Below the pieces are notes generated by a model. The model made no database searches. It was not told where the DNA came from and saw only the letters and a list, made by a program, of their open reading frames with translations. A stretch of 64,000 nucleotides of DNA, from the NCBI RefSeq assembly GCF_900215145.1, contig NZ_OBDO01000009.1:232525-296524 (forward strand), given 5' to 3'. This DNA is from Geodermatophilus sabuli. GTDB lineage: Bacteria > Actinomycetota > Actinomycetes > Mycobacteriales > Geodermatophilaceae. Positions 42,653 to 52,778 of this stretch are shown here, in pieces. Numbering within the stretch: the stretch's first letter is position 1; each line of letters starts with the position of its first letter. The translations under genes were made by a program, and so were the position numbers.

Positions 42653-43224
42653 TCGTTCGGCTCCTCGTCGCCGTCGGCCTCCGCGACCGACTGCAGCAGT
42701 GCGTCGTACCAGGGCAGTCCACCGTCGTCCGGTTCGGGGACGGTGCCGGCGTCCCCCTCGACCGCGTCGCCGTCGACCACGACGAGCAGGCGGTCGCCGG
42801 GGAGCACGTAGGTCAGACGCTCCCGCGCCTCGCGCGCGACGAAGGCGGGGTCACCCTGGCGCTCGAGCTGGTCCTGCAGGTCCTCGATGCGCCGGTCCAG
42901 CGCCGTCCCCTCGGCGGCGAGTCGGGTGAGCTCCGCCCGGCCAGCGAGGAACTGGCGGACCGGCCCGGCGAGGGTCAGGGCCAGCAGGAGCACCAGCCCG
43001 CCGAGGAGCACCGCGCGGCCGGTGAACAGCGGCCGCCGGGGGGTGCCCGCGGCGGCCGTCGACCGCGGGGGGCGTCGCCCGGGCCGGCGCGCCTCCGGCC
43101 GGCTGCCCGCACCAGAGCGGGAGCCGGCCGGGACGGGGCGGGAGGCCGCGTGGGTGAGCGGCCGCCCGGTCGAGCGACGTCCCCCCGGCGCGGGCCCGCT
43201 GCGGCGGGCGCGCGCGGCGCTCAT
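42649..43224 (-). CDS. ftsB: FtsB/DivIC-type septum formation initiator
   Basis: This is a 191-residue bitopic membrane protein of the divisome. An extended basic cytoplasmic tail (residues 1-65, rich in Arg, Pro and Gly) precedes one transmembrane helix (AVLLGGLVLLLALTLAGPV, about 70-88), a short coiled coil (LTRLAAEGTALDRRIEDLQD) and the DivIC core VAREARERLTYVLPGDRLLV. It would bind FtsL and FtsQ at the septum. It lies 13 nt downstream of eno and overlaps DUF501 by 4 nt. Confidence 0.87.
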   Translation of the reverse strand: MSAARARRSGPAPGGRRSTGRPLTHAASRPVPAGSRSGAGSRPEARRPGRRPPRSTAAAGTPRRPLFTGRAVLLGGLVLLLALTLAGPVRQFLAGRAELTRLAAEGTALDRRIEDLQDQLERQGDPAFVAREARERLTYVLPGDRLLVVVDGDAVEGDAGTVPEPDDGGLPWYDALLQSVAEADGDEEPNE

Positions 43225-43237
43225 CGGCGAGCGGGCC

Positions 43238-44527
<1,290 letters not shown>

Positions 44528-44608
44528 CTAGCCAGCCCGCGTGGCACCGCTCGCCAAGCGCAGGTGAACGACGGCGAGCCAGCCTTCCCCGGACGGCCGC
44601 AGCACCCG

Positions 44609-44637
44609 CACGGACCTCACGGGCGGACGGGTCCGTG
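44609..44637 (-). terminator. Hairpin downstream of the DUF222/HNH gene
   Basis: CACGGACC (44609-44616) pairs with GGTCCGTG (44630-44637), flanked by partly pairing ACCCG/GGGT. It begins 3 bp after the stop codon of the gene at 44640. Confidence 0.5.
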
Positions 44638-44639
44638 GG

Positions 44640-46667
44640 TCAGTAGGGCGGCAGGTCGAGGTCGGTGCCGAACCTGGGTGGGTGGCTGACCAGCACCTCG
44701 CCGTCGGGCATCGTGACCGCCAGCCCGCCGTCGTCCGCCTCGTCGAAGCGCCATCCCGGCGCCTGGTGCTTGAGCCGGTGGTGGTGCTCGCACAGACAGC
44801 ACAGGTTGTGGTGTGCCGTCGGGCCGGCGGGCCACTCCTGACGGTGGTCGAGGTCGCACGTCCGGGCACGACCCCGGCAGCCGGGGAAGCGGCACCGGCG
44901 GTCCCGCAGGCGCACGAAGCGGTCGAGTTCGGCGCCGGGCGTGTAGCCGTCGGTCTCCGCGGGCGGGCCGAGCGCCTCGCCCCGGCGGATCGCGGTGGCG
45001 TCGGTGAGCGCGACCAGGGTGCCGCGGAGCTGGTCGACGATCGCGATGTGCGGCCGGTGGGCGAGGCCGGTGCCGGCGATGTCGCGCACTCCCATCAGTG
45101 CACCCAGATCGAGCACCGCGCGCAGCTCACCGTCGGTCCAGGTGCCGTCGAGCACCGCACGCCGGGCGCTGCCCAGCCCCTCCCGCACCGCCGCGTCGTG
45201 CCGGGCAGCCGCGAGCGCGAGCCATTCCGTCAGGCCGCGGTCGGACACGGATGCCGGTTCGGCGATCTCGTCCGGTGGGGCCACGGCACCATCGCATTCG
45301 TTCCTGAGGAACTCGCTGTCGGCCGGCTCGTCAGGTGACCGCGCCGGTCCAGGAGAGAGCGGGTCGCGCGGTGGCCCGCCCGCCAGCGGCTGGTCGGGCG
45401 ACGGCGCCGGGTCGGCGGTGACCGTGTCGCCTGGTGGTTCATCCGCCGGCGGCCGATCGGTCGATGGCGTCAGGTCGGTCGACGGTGGGTGCTCCGGCGG
45501 CCCGTCGACCTCCGGGGCGGGGCGCGGCATGAGCCCGAAGGCGTAGCCCAGCTCGCGGACCAGCTCGGCCGGCACCAGGTGCCCCTCGACTTGCCCCGGC
45601 TCCGCGCCGCCGAGCATCGTCTCCAGGGTCGCGACCAGGGTGAGCGCGATGGTCACCGGTGCCATGCCGTGTTCACCGGGCCGCAGCACCAGGTCCTGCA
45701 GGCAGTCGGCCATCCGCTGCTGCTTGGTGCGCTCGTCCCCATCGGCGCGGACCTCCTCGGCGTACGCCTCCAGCGCCCGGTAGATCGCGGCGGCAGCCGG
45801 CAGCGGCAGGTCGATCGCCACGGTGCCGGTGCCGTCCCGGCGGTCGTGCAGCCGGACGCCGCGCTCCCGGACGGCCTTCACCAGCTTGCGGGCCGCGGCG
45901 TCGGCGTCCTTGCGGAGCACGATGCGCCGGGCCGTCTCCCCCAGCTGCGGCGGCGTCTTGCGCCCCAGCAGGCGCAGCACGTGCTCCTCGATGTCGGCGC
46001 GCACGGCGTCGTCCTGCACGGGCCCGACGACGGTCACCATCTGGCGGGCGTGTGCCGGTGTGAGTTCCCCGCGAGCCAGCAGCTCCAGCGTGCGCGGCAG
46101 CCGCTCCACCAGCACGAGCGACTCGACCAGCTGCGCGGTGGCGGCGGCGGAGCTGATCCGCAGCGTCGGTGCGACTTCGTCGACGGCCCACTCGCTCACC
46201 TCGGTCAGCACCTGCGGCCGGGCCGCCCGCGTGGCCGCCGACATGGCCCCCGGCTCGCCGGGCGGCCGGTCCAGCACGGCTGCTGGCCGGCAGCGGGCGA
46301 ACTCGGCCAGGGCGGTCGCGAGCACCGCCGACCACCGGGCCATCTCCCGGGCGGCGGCCGCCGCCCGCTGCAGCGGCTCGGCGCCGGCCTCCAGCAGCCG
46401 GTTCAGCTCCGCGAACCCGGCCGCGGCGGCGTCGGCGGTCGGGGCGCCGCACCGGGCAGTGGCGCCTTCCCGCCTCCCGTGCGACACGCGGCCCTCGACG
46501 AGCCAGCTCTCACCCCGTCGCAGCCCTGGGTGGAGGACGTCGACGACGTACAGCGGCTCGGGGCTCGGGACGAACGGCGGATCGCCCTTGGGGACGAGGA
46601 CCATCCGCTGCTCGAGGGACGACGAGCCGCCCGCCACTCGCTCGCCCACGTCGTCCGGTTCGAACAC
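44640..46667 (-). CDS. DUF222 protein with C-terminal HNH nuclease domain
   Basis: This 675-residue protein is of the kind repeated many times in actinobacterial genomes (13E12-like). The DUF222 part spans about 60-400 with RISSAAATAQLVESLVLVER and GELTPAHARQMVTVVGPV. The HNH domain is at the C-terminus: RFVRLRDRRCRFPGCRGRAR, DLDHRQEWPAGPTAHHNLCC and LCEHHHRLKHQAPGW supply the Cys, Asp-His, Asn and His residues. Between them (about 395-475) lies a Pro/Asp/Ser-rich low-complexity insertion with PSTDLTPSTDRPPADEPP. The leading 60 residues are less conserved. GTG at 46667 is 7 nt downstream of TATAGT, suggesting a leaderless message. Nuclease activity is plausible; cellular role unknown. Confidence 0.9.
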   Translation of the reverse strand: MFEPDDVGERVAGGSSSLEQRMVLVPKGDPPFVPSPEPLYVVDVLHPGLRRGESWLVEGRVSHGRREGATARCGAPTADAAAAGFAELNRLLEAGAEPLQRAAAAAREMARWSAVLATALAEFARCRPAAVLDRPPGEPGAMSAATRAARPQVLTEVSEWAVDEVAPTLRISSAAATAQLVESLVLVERLPRTLELLARGELTPAHARQMVTVVGPVQDDAVRADIEEHVLRLLGRKTPPQLGETARRIVLRKDADAAARKLVKAVRERGVRLHDRRDGTGTVAIDLPLPAAAAIYRALEAYAEEVRADGDERTKQQRMADCLQDLVLRPGEHGMAPVTIALTLVATLETMLGGAEPGQVEGHLVPAELVRELGYAFGLMPRPAPEVDGPPEHPPSTDLTPSTDRPPADEPPGDTVTADPAPSPDQPLAGGPPRDPLSPGPARSPDEPADSEFLRNECDGAVAPPDEIAEPASVSDRGLTEWLALAAARHDAAVREGLGSARRAVLDGTWTDGELRAVLDLGALMGVRDIAGTGLAHRPHIAIVDQLRGTLVALTDATAIRRGEALGPPAETDGYTPGAELDRFVRLRDRRCRFPGCRGRARTCDLDHRQEWPAGPTAHHNLCCLCEHHHRLKHQAPGWRFDEADDGGLAVTMPDGEVLVSHPPRFGTDLDLPPY

Positions 46668-46674
46668 GTGTACG

Positions 46675-46680
46675 ACTATA
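46675..46680 (-). promoter_or_regulatory. -10 box of the DUF222/HNH gene (leaderless)
   Basis: On the minus strand TATAGT is followed by 7 nt and then the GTG at 46667. AT-rich boxes are rare in this GC-rich sequence, which makes this the clearest -10 of the window. No ribosome-binding site is present. Confidence 0.5.
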
Positions 46681-46748
46681 GTGCAACCGCGCCCGCCTGA
46701 GCAGCGCAGATACCCCCTGTGGACAACTCGCCCACCGGGCGGGCAGGG

Positions 46749-47663
46749 TCAGGAGCCGGCGCGCGCCTCCGCGGCGGCGTCCAGCTCGCCCGCATAGCGG
46801 CGGACCGCCTCCCGCAGCGCGTCCTCGACGTCCCACCCGCGCTGCGCCGCACCGCTGACCACGGCCAGCAGCCGCTCCCCCAGCTCCTCCGGGCTGCGGG
46901 TGGACAACTCGGCCGGCTCCGGGACGGGCAGGCCGGCCCGCGCGGCCCGGCGCACCAGCGCCGCCCCCCAGGCGGCCGCCGGCTGGGAGCGGGAGACGCC
47001 CTCGGTCGGTGACCGGCGCTGCTTCTCGGCCTTCTTGATCTCCTCCCACCCGGCCTCGACCTCCGCGACGTCCCGCGGACCGGCGTCGCCGAACACGTGC
47101 GGGTGCCGGCGGACCAGCTTGTCGACCAGGTCACCGGCGACCTCGTCGATGGTGAACCGGCGGTCGGCTCCGGCCTCCGCGGCCACGCGCGCGTGGAAGA
47201 CGACCTGGAGCAGGACGTCGCCGAGTTCCTCGCGCATCGCCGCGGCGTCGTCGTCGACGATCGCGTCGTAGGCCTCGTGCGCCTCCTCCAGCAGGTAGCC
47301 ACGCAGCGAGGCGTGGGTCTGCTCGGCGTCCCACGGGCAGCCGCCGGGCGAGCGCAGGCGGTCCATCACGGCGACGACGTCGAGCAGCCTGGCCCCGGAC
47401 GGCACCGGGGCGCCGTCCACGAGCTCCGCGGCCTCGACCCGCTCACCGGACACCAGCGCGACGACCTCGTCGGGCCGGGCGGCCGCCGCACCCGCGTCGG
47501 GGAGGTCCTCGACCACCCAGCCGGCGGCGCGCAGGGCGGCGGCGGTGGCCGCCGCGCCGGGCAGCGCCACGATCGGGCGCTCGCCGGCCAGCGCCCGCCA
47601 GCCGGCGGGGCCGAGCAGGCCGGGGAGGGAGGGACTGACGGTGACGGCGAGCGCGACGGGCAC
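46749..47663 (-). CDS. mazG: MazG nucleoside triphosphate pyrophosphohydrolase
   Basis: The 304-residue protein clears non-canonical NTPs. The N-terminal part (about 1-95) is a poorly conserved extension seen in actinobacterial MazG (VALAVTVSPSLPGLLGPAGW). The catalytic domain begins LLDVVAVMDRLRSPGGCPWD, with AEQTHASLRGYLLEEAHEAY supplying the E-x-x-E metal residues and AAMREELGDVLLQVVFHARV the E-L-G-D motif, then DKLVRRHPHVFGD. GTG at 47663 starts 4 nt after the stop of the SurA-like gene, so the mfd, SurA-like and mazG genes are probably one transcript. Confidence 0.92.
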   Translation of the reverse strand: MPVALAVTVSPSLPGLLGPAGWRALAGERPIVALPGAAATAAALRAAGWVVEDLPDAGAAAARPDEVVALVSGERVEAAELVDGAPVPSGARLLDVVAVMDRLRSPGGCPWDAEQTHASLRGYLLEEAHEAYDAIVDDDAAAMREELGDVLLQVVFHARVAAEAGADRRFTIDEVAGDLVDKLVRRHPHVFGDAGPRDVAEVEAGWEEIKKAEKQRRSPTEGVSRSQPAAAWGAALVRRAARAGLPVPEPAELSTRSPEELGERLLAVVSGAAQRGWDVEDALREAVRRYAGELDAAAEARAGS

Positions 47664-47667
47664 CCGG

Positions 47668-48711
47668 TCAGTCTCCGGCAGGCGCGCCGCCGGCGCCGGG
47701 AGCGGTCCCCGCCCCGTCGGCGCCCGGAGCGGTCCCCGGCCCGGTGGCGCCCTCCCCCTCGAGGATGTCGACGACCCCGCCGTCGGCCGGGACGATCTGG
47801 CCCTCCTCGATGGTGCCGTAGCGCGGGTTGACGGTGATGTCGAGGTCGGCCCGGACGTCGGCGACCACCTGCTGGGCGGCGCCGTCGGCCTCCGAGGCCG
47901 CGGCCTCCTCCAGGTCACCGCGGACCTCCTCGAAGCTCGGCACCACGGGCTGGCCGACGAAGACGACGAGCACGCCGCCCACCTCCGGCACGGGGACGGT
48001 GAACGCCGTGTTCGGCGCGGCCGCGGTGACCTGGTCGGCGAGGACGGTCGGCACCTCCTCCCGGGCGCGCGGCTCCACCTGCGGGAGCGTGGTGCTCGAC
48101 GGGTACTGGGCCGCGAGCGTCGGGTAGGCGGCGGGGTCGGCCTGCAGCGTGGCGACGGCGGCGTCGGCGGCAGCCTGGTCGGGCACCGTGACGTAGCCGA
48201 GCGAGACCTGCGACAGGGAGGGCAGCGCCTCCTCGTAGTCGGCGCGCAGCTGCTCCTCGGTCAGCCCCTCGGCGAGCCCCTCGGACACCGCGATGCGCTG
48301 CCGGACCAGCTGCTGGCGGACGGTCTCGAAGATGTCGGTCCGCCCGACTCCCTGGGCGGCGGCCTGGGCGTACAGGGCCTCCGGGTCCTGGTCGCCGATC
48401 AGCTCGTCGAGCAGCTCGCGGACCTCGCCGTCCGACGGCGTGACCCCGTACTCCTCCGCCGCCTGCGCGTACACCTCCACCTGCACCATGCGGGTGAGCA
48501 CGAGGCGGGTGAACTCGTCCTCGCGGCCCGCGGTGGCCGCGGCGAGCGCCGGGTCGGACAGGCGCTGGTCCACCGCCTCCTGCAGCTCGGCCACGGTGAC
48601 CTGCTCGTCGCCGACGTAGGCGGCGACGTTGGGTGACGTCCGGCAGCCGGCCACCCCGGCGAGCGCGACGAGGCCGAGGGCCAGCGATGCGGTCAGGCGA
48701 CGGGTCTGCAC
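47668..48711 (-). CDS. SurA N-terminal domain lipoprotein
   Basis: This 347-residue exported protein from GTG at 48711 has a lipobox LVALAGVAGC at about residue 20, so it should be lipid-anchored to the membrane. The SurA_N_3-type helical domain follows (VTVAELQEAVDQRLSDPALA, FTRLVLTRMVQVEVYAQAAEEYGV, EQLRADYEEALPSLSQVSLG) with a parvulin-like region (LPQVEPRAREEVPTVLADQV) that appears too degenerate for isomerase activity. The tail is Gly/Ala/Pro-rich. A chaperone role for secreted proteins is inferred from the family. It lies between mfd and mazG. Confidence 0.82.
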   Translation of the reverse strand: MQTRRLTASLALGLVALAGVAGCRTSPNVAAYVGDEQVTVAELQEAVDQRLSDPALAAATAGREDEFTRLVLTRMVQVEVYAQAAEEYGVTPSDGEVRELLDELIGDQDPEALYAQAAAQGVGRTDIFETVRQQLVRQRIAVSEGLAEGLTEEQLRADYEEALPSLSQVSLGYVTVPDQAAADAAVATLQADPAAYPTLAAQYPSSTTLPQVEPRAREEVPTVLADQVTAAAPNTAFTVPVPEVGGVLVVFVGQPVVPSFEEVRGDLEEAAASEADGAAQQVVADVRADLDITVNPRYGTIEEGQIVPADGGVVDILEGEGATGPGTAPGADGAGTAPGAGGAPAGD

Positions 48712-48797
48712 GGCTCGGAGCGTGCCACACCACCTGTGACCCACGACGCAGGCGGAGTCGATTCGGCGGTGTGACGCCGACGAACCCACTCCATCCC

Positions 48798-48961
48798 TCA
48801 GGCGGCGACGACACCGCCGCCTTCCGCGCCACGGTCCGCTCCTCGCTCGCCGGCGCTCGCTGCGATGCTCCCGCGGCTGTCAGGCGGCCACGACACCGCC
48901 GCCTTCCGCGCCACGGTCCGCTCCTCGCTCGCCGGCGCTCGCTGCGATGCTCCCGCGGCTG
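48798..48961. repeat. Tandem duplication of an 82-bp unit at the mfd 3' end
   Basis: Copies at 48798-48879 and 48880-48961 are almost identical; a difference at 48806-48808 (GCG against CCA context) is visible. A third copy begins at 48962 but is cut short within 13 bp where the mfd stop and last codons lie. Each unit starts with TCA, the reverse of the mfd stop TGA, so the mfd terminus was duplicated with its downstream sequence. Each unit contains CGCTCGCCGGCGCTCG, a GC-rich partial palindrome. Confidence 0.85.
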
Positions 48962-51900
48962 TCAGGCGGCCACCGGCTGTTCGAGGACGGCGGCCAGCAA
49001 CGAGTGCAGGTTCTCCAGCAGCGCGACGTCGCGCAGCGGCGTCCTCCGGTCCGGGCCGACCGGCACCTTGAGCGAGATGGTGTCGACGGTGGACTTGTAG
49101 GTCGCACCGTCGGCCAGCCGGGCCAGCCGCATCTGCTGGGACTCCCGCAACGGCACGGGGCTGATCCGGATCGCCCGGCCCTGCATCGACACCTCGGTGA
49201 TCCCCCACGTGCGCACCGCGGCGCGGAACCGGGCGACGGCCAGCAGGTTGAGCACCGGCGCCGGCGGGGCGCCGTAGCGGTCGGTCAGCTCGTCGAGCAC
49301 CGCCTGGGCCTGCTCGTCGGACTGGACGGAGGCGACCTTGCGGTAGGCCTCCATGCGCAGCCGCTCGCCGGGCACGTAGTCGTGCGGCAGGTGCGCGTCC
49401 ACCGGCAGGTCCACGCGGACCTCGGCCGGCTCGGCCGGGACCTCCTCGCCGGACAGCTGCGCCCGGTAGTCGGTCACCGCCTCCCCGACCAGCCGCACAT
49501 AGAGGTCGAACCCGACGCCGGCGATGTGCCCGGACTGCTCGCCGCCGAGCAGGTTGCCCGACCCGCGGATCTCGAGGTCCTTCATCGCCACCGCCATGCC
49601 GGCACCCAGGTCGGTGTTGTGCGCGATGGTGGTCAGCCGGTCGACCGAGGTCTCGGTCAGCGGCCGGGAGGGGTCGTAGGTGAAGTAGGCATAGGCCCGC
49701 TCGCGACCACGGCCGACCCGGCCGCGGATCTGGTGCAGCTGGGAGAGGCCGAAGGTGTCGGCCCGGTCGACGATCAGGGTGTTGGCGTTGGGGATGTCCA
49801 GGCCCGACTCGACGATCGTCGTCGCGACCAGGACGTCGTACTCCTTCTCCCAGAAGCCGACCATGATCCGCTCGAGCTCGTGCTCCTTCATCTGCCCGTG
49901 GCCGACGGCGACGCGGGCCTCGGGCACGAGGTTGCGGATCTTCGCCGCCGCCTTGTCGATCGACTGCACCCGGTTGTGGATGACGAACACCTGACCGTCG
50001 CGCAGCAGCTCGCGGCGGATCGCGGCGGCCATCTGCTTGTCGTCCCAGGCGCCGACGTAGGTCAGCACCGGGTGCCGCTCCTCCGGCGGGGTCAGGATCG
50101 TCGACATCTCCCGGATGCCGGTCAGCGACATCTCCAGCGTGCGCGGGATCGGGGTGGCCGACATCGACAGGACGTCGACCGCCGTCCGCATGGTCTTCAG
50201 GTACTCCTTGTGCTCGACGCCGAAACGCTGCTCCTCGTCGACGACGACCAGGCCGAGGTCCTTCCAGCGAATGGTCGGCTGCAGCAGCCGGTGGGTGCCC
50301 ACCAGCACGTCCACCTCGCCACGGGCGAGCTCCTCGAGGATCTGCCGGGTCTCCGCGTCGGACTGGAAGCGGGACAGCACCTGCACCTTCACCGGGAACT
50401 GGGCGAACCGCTCGGAGAAGGTCTTGAAGTGCTGGTTGGCCAGCAGCGTCGTCGGCACCAGGACGGCGACCTGCTTGCCGTCCTGCACCGCCTTGAACGC
50501 CGCGCGGACGGCGATCTCGGTCTTCCCGTAGCCGACGTCGCCGCAGATGATCCGGTCCATCGGGACCGGGTTCTGCATGTCGGTCTTGACCTCGTCGATG
50601 GCGGCCAGCTGGTCCGGTGTCTCGTGGAACGGGAAGGCGTCCTCCAGCTCGCGCTGCCAGACGGTGTCCGGACCGAACGCGTGCCCCTGGGTCGCCATCC
50701 GCGCCGAGTACAGCCGGATCAGCTCCGCGGCGATCTGCTTGACCGCCCGGCGGGCCTGCCCCTTGGTCTTCTGCCAGTCGGCGCCCCCCAGCTTGGACAG
50801 CGCCGGGGCCTCGCCGCCGACGTAGCGGGTCAGCTGGTCGAGGGCGTCGGTGGGGACGAACAGGCGGTCCGGCGGCTGGTTCCGCTTGGACGGCGCGTAC
50901 TCGACGATCAGGTAGTCGCGCTGCCCGCCGTTGACGGTGCGGCTGACCATCTCGATGTAGCGGCCGATGCCGTGGTGCTCGTGCACGACGAGGTCGCCGG
51001 GCTGCAGCTGCACCAGGTCGACGGCGTTGCGGCGGCGGGCCGGCATCTTGACCGCGTCCCGCATCGAGGTGCCGCGCTGCCCGGTGAGGTCGTGCTCGGT
51101 CAGCAGCGCGAGCCCGACGCCGGGGAAGGTGAACCCGGCCTCGAGGTTGCCCTGGGTGACGTGGGTCAGCCGCGACTCGGGGGCCGTGGCGATGTCGGGG
51201 ACCAGCCGGGCGCCGAGATCGGCCTCGGCGAACTGGTCGGCGGCGCGCTGCGCGGGGCCCGGGCCGGCGAAGGTGACGACCAGCCGCCACCCCTCCCGGG
51301 ACCACGTGCGCAGCTGGTCGATGGCGCGCGGCACGTCACCGGCGAAGCGGTCGACGGTGGTGGCATCGAGGGCGACGTGCGTGTCGTCATCCTCGATCGC
51401 GAGCGTGAACGCACCCGTTGACCACCAGGGCAGGCCGCGGCCGCGGGCGGCGGACTCGACGTCCGCCAGGTCCCGGAAGGACGACGCCCCGAGGTCCAGC
51501 GGCGCCTCCCCTGCCCCGGCGGCGGTGGCCCCCGCAGCAGCGGACGACCAAGCCGCGGCGAGGAACTCCTCGGCGGTGCGGACCAGGTCCGCGGCGCGGC
51601 TGCGCACCCGCTCGGGGTCGCAGACCAGCACGTGCGTGCCGCGCGGCACGAGGTCGGTGAGGAGGTCCATGTGCCGGCCGCCGATCAGCGCCGGGGTCAG
51701 CGACTCCATGCCCTCGACGGCGATGCCCTCGGCGACCTTGCCGAGGACCTCCAGCAGCCCGGGGTGCTGATGAGCCAGCTCGGCGGCGCGTGCCCGGACC
51801 TCCGGGGTCAGCAGCAGCTCGCGGCACGGCGGGGCCCACAGCCGCTCGGGACGCTCGTCGAGGGAACGCTGGTCGGCGGCGGAGAAGTAGCGCAGCTCGT

Positions 51901-52519
51901 CGACCTCGTCGCCCCAGAACTCCACCCGGACCGGGTGCGGCTCGGTCGGCGGGAAGACGTCGAGCAGGCCGCCGCGGACGGCGAACTCGCCCCGCTTCTC
52001 CACCAGCTCCACGCGGGTGTAGGCGGCGTCGGACAGCGCCTGCGCGACGTCGTCGAGCTCGGCGGAGTCGCCCGCCCGCAACTCGACGGGGACGAGGTCG
52101 CCAAGGCCCGGGGCCAGCGGCTGCAGCACGCTGCGCACCGGCGCGACGAGGACGTCGATGGTGCCGTTGACGCCGGGGTGGGTGAGGTCGCGCAGCACCG
52201 CGAGCCGGCGGCCGACGGTGTCCGCGCGCGGGGACAGCCGCTCGTGCGGCAGCGTCTCCCAGGCGGGGAAGACCTCGGTGCGACGGTCGGGCAGGAAGCA
52301 GCGCAGCTGGTCGGCGACGGCGTCGGCGTCCCGCTCCCCCGCCGTCACGACCAGGACGGGGACGCCGCTCTCCCCACCGGCCGCCGCCAGCGCGGCGGCC
52401 ACCAGTGGCTGCACCGACGGCGGGGCGGTGACCGCCAGCTCGGCGTTCCCTGCGGCGGCCACCACGCGGGCCATGCCGGGGTCGGTGAGGACGACGTCGA
52501 GCACGCCGCGCAAGGTCAC
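48962..52519 (-). CDS. mfd: Transcription-repair coupling factor Mfd
   Basis: Mfd releases stalled RNA polymerase and recruits UvrA to lesions on the transcribed strand. From GTG at 52519 (VTLRGVLDVVLTDPGMARV) the protein has 1185 residues, the normal length; AGGAG lies 10 nt upstream. Domains in order: a UvrB-like module (FPAWETLPHERLSPRADTVG, EFAVRGGLLDVFPP), the polymerase-binding Tudor-like domain LQPGDLVVHEHHGIGRYIEM, helicase domains with Walker A CGDVGYGKTEIAVRAAFKAV, LVVVDEEQRFGVEHKEYLKT and QIRGRVGRGRERAYAYFTYD, then the TRCF C-terminal domain ending LLAAVLEQPVAA. Its stop abuts an 82-bp tandem repeat. Confidence 0.96.
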   Translation of the reverse strand: MTLRGVLDVVLTDPGMARVVAAAGNAELAVTAPPSVQPLVAAALAAAGGESGVPVLVVTAGERDADAVADQLRCFLPDRRTEVFPAWETLPHERLSPRADTVGRRLAVLRDLTHPGVNGTIDVLVAPVRSVLQPLAPGLGDLVPVELRAGDSAELDDVAQALSDAAYTRVELVEKRGEFAVRGGLLDVFPPTEPHPVRVEFWGDEVDELRYFSAADQRSLDERPERLWAPPCRELLLTPEVRARAAELAHQHPGLLEVLGKVAEGIAVEGMESLTPALIGGRHMDLLTDLVPRGTHVLVCDPERVRSRAADLVRTAEEFLAAAWSSAAAGATAAGAGEAPLDLGASSFRDLADVESAARGRGLPWWSTGAFTLAIEDDDTHVALDATTVDRFAGDVPRAIDQLRTWSREGWRLVVTFAGPGPAQRAADQFAEADLGARLVPDIATAPESRLTHVTQGNLEAGFTFPGVGLALLTEHDLTGQRGTSMRDAVKMPARRRNAVDLVQLQPGDLVVHEHHGIGRYIEMVSRTVNGGQRDYLIVEYAPSKRNQPPDRLFVPTDALDQLTRYVGGEAPALSKLGGADWQKTKGQARRAVKQIAAELIRLYSARMATQGHAFGPDTVWQRELEDAFPFHETPDQLAAIDEVKTDMQNPVPMDRIICGDVGYGKTEIAVRAAFKAVQDGKQVAVLVPTTLLANQHFKTFSERFAQFPVKVQVLSRFQSDAETRQILEELARGEVDVLVGTHRLLQPTIRWKDLGLVVVDEEQRFGVEHKEYLKTMRTAVDVLSMSATPIPRTLEMSLTGIREMSTILTPPEERHPVLTYVGAWDDKQMAAAIRRELLRDGQVFVIHNRVQSIDKAAAKIRNLVPEARVAVGHGQMKEHELERIMVGFWEKEYDVLVATTIVESGLDIPNANTLIVDRADTFGLSQLHQIRGRVGRGRERAYAYFTYDPSRPLTETSVDRLTTIAHNTDLGAGMAVAMKDLEIRGSGNLLGGEQSGHIAGVGFDLYVRLVGEAVTDYRAQLSGEEVPAEPAEVRVDLPVDAHLPHDYVPGERLRMEAYRKVASVQSDEQAQAVLDELTDRYGAPPAPVLNLLAVARFRAAVRTWGITEVSMQGRAIRISPVPLRESQQMRLARLADGATYKSTVDTISLKVPVGPDRRTPLRDVALLENLHSLLAAVLEQPVAA

Positions 52520-52717
52520 TGAGTTCTCACTCCTGGAGCCGGGAGCCACACACGTCGCGCCGGGTGCGCGGGGGGCCGGGAACCCAGGTTAGTCCCGGCG
52601 AGCTGCCCCTGCCGCCGTCACGGGGCGTCATCCCGGGCCACCGGTGCCACGGCCGGCGCGCATCCCCGGATGGGGCGAACGCAGCCCGGGGTCGTCACTC
52701 TTACGAGTAATCGCATG

Positions 52718-52747
52718 GTGACAGTGCGGTGAACACCTTCCTACCTT
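52718..52747 (+). promoter_or_regulatory. Candidate promoter of the exopolysaccharide operon
   Basis: GTGACA at 52718-52723 and TACCTT at 52742-52747 are 18 nt apart and lie 31 nt before the first start codon, with GGGGGAG in the leader. Just upstream, ACTCTTACGAGT at 52697-52708 has complementary ends (ACTC/GAGT) and could bind a regulator. Confidence 0.45.
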
Positions 52748-52778
52748 CCCCCGACAGCGTTCGACACCGGGGGAGCAC

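Noticed and set aside
46900..48100. Direct repeats resembling a CRISPR array.
   Set aside because: No regularly spaced repeats exist anywhere in the window; the 82-bp tandem copies at 48798 are contiguous, without spacers.
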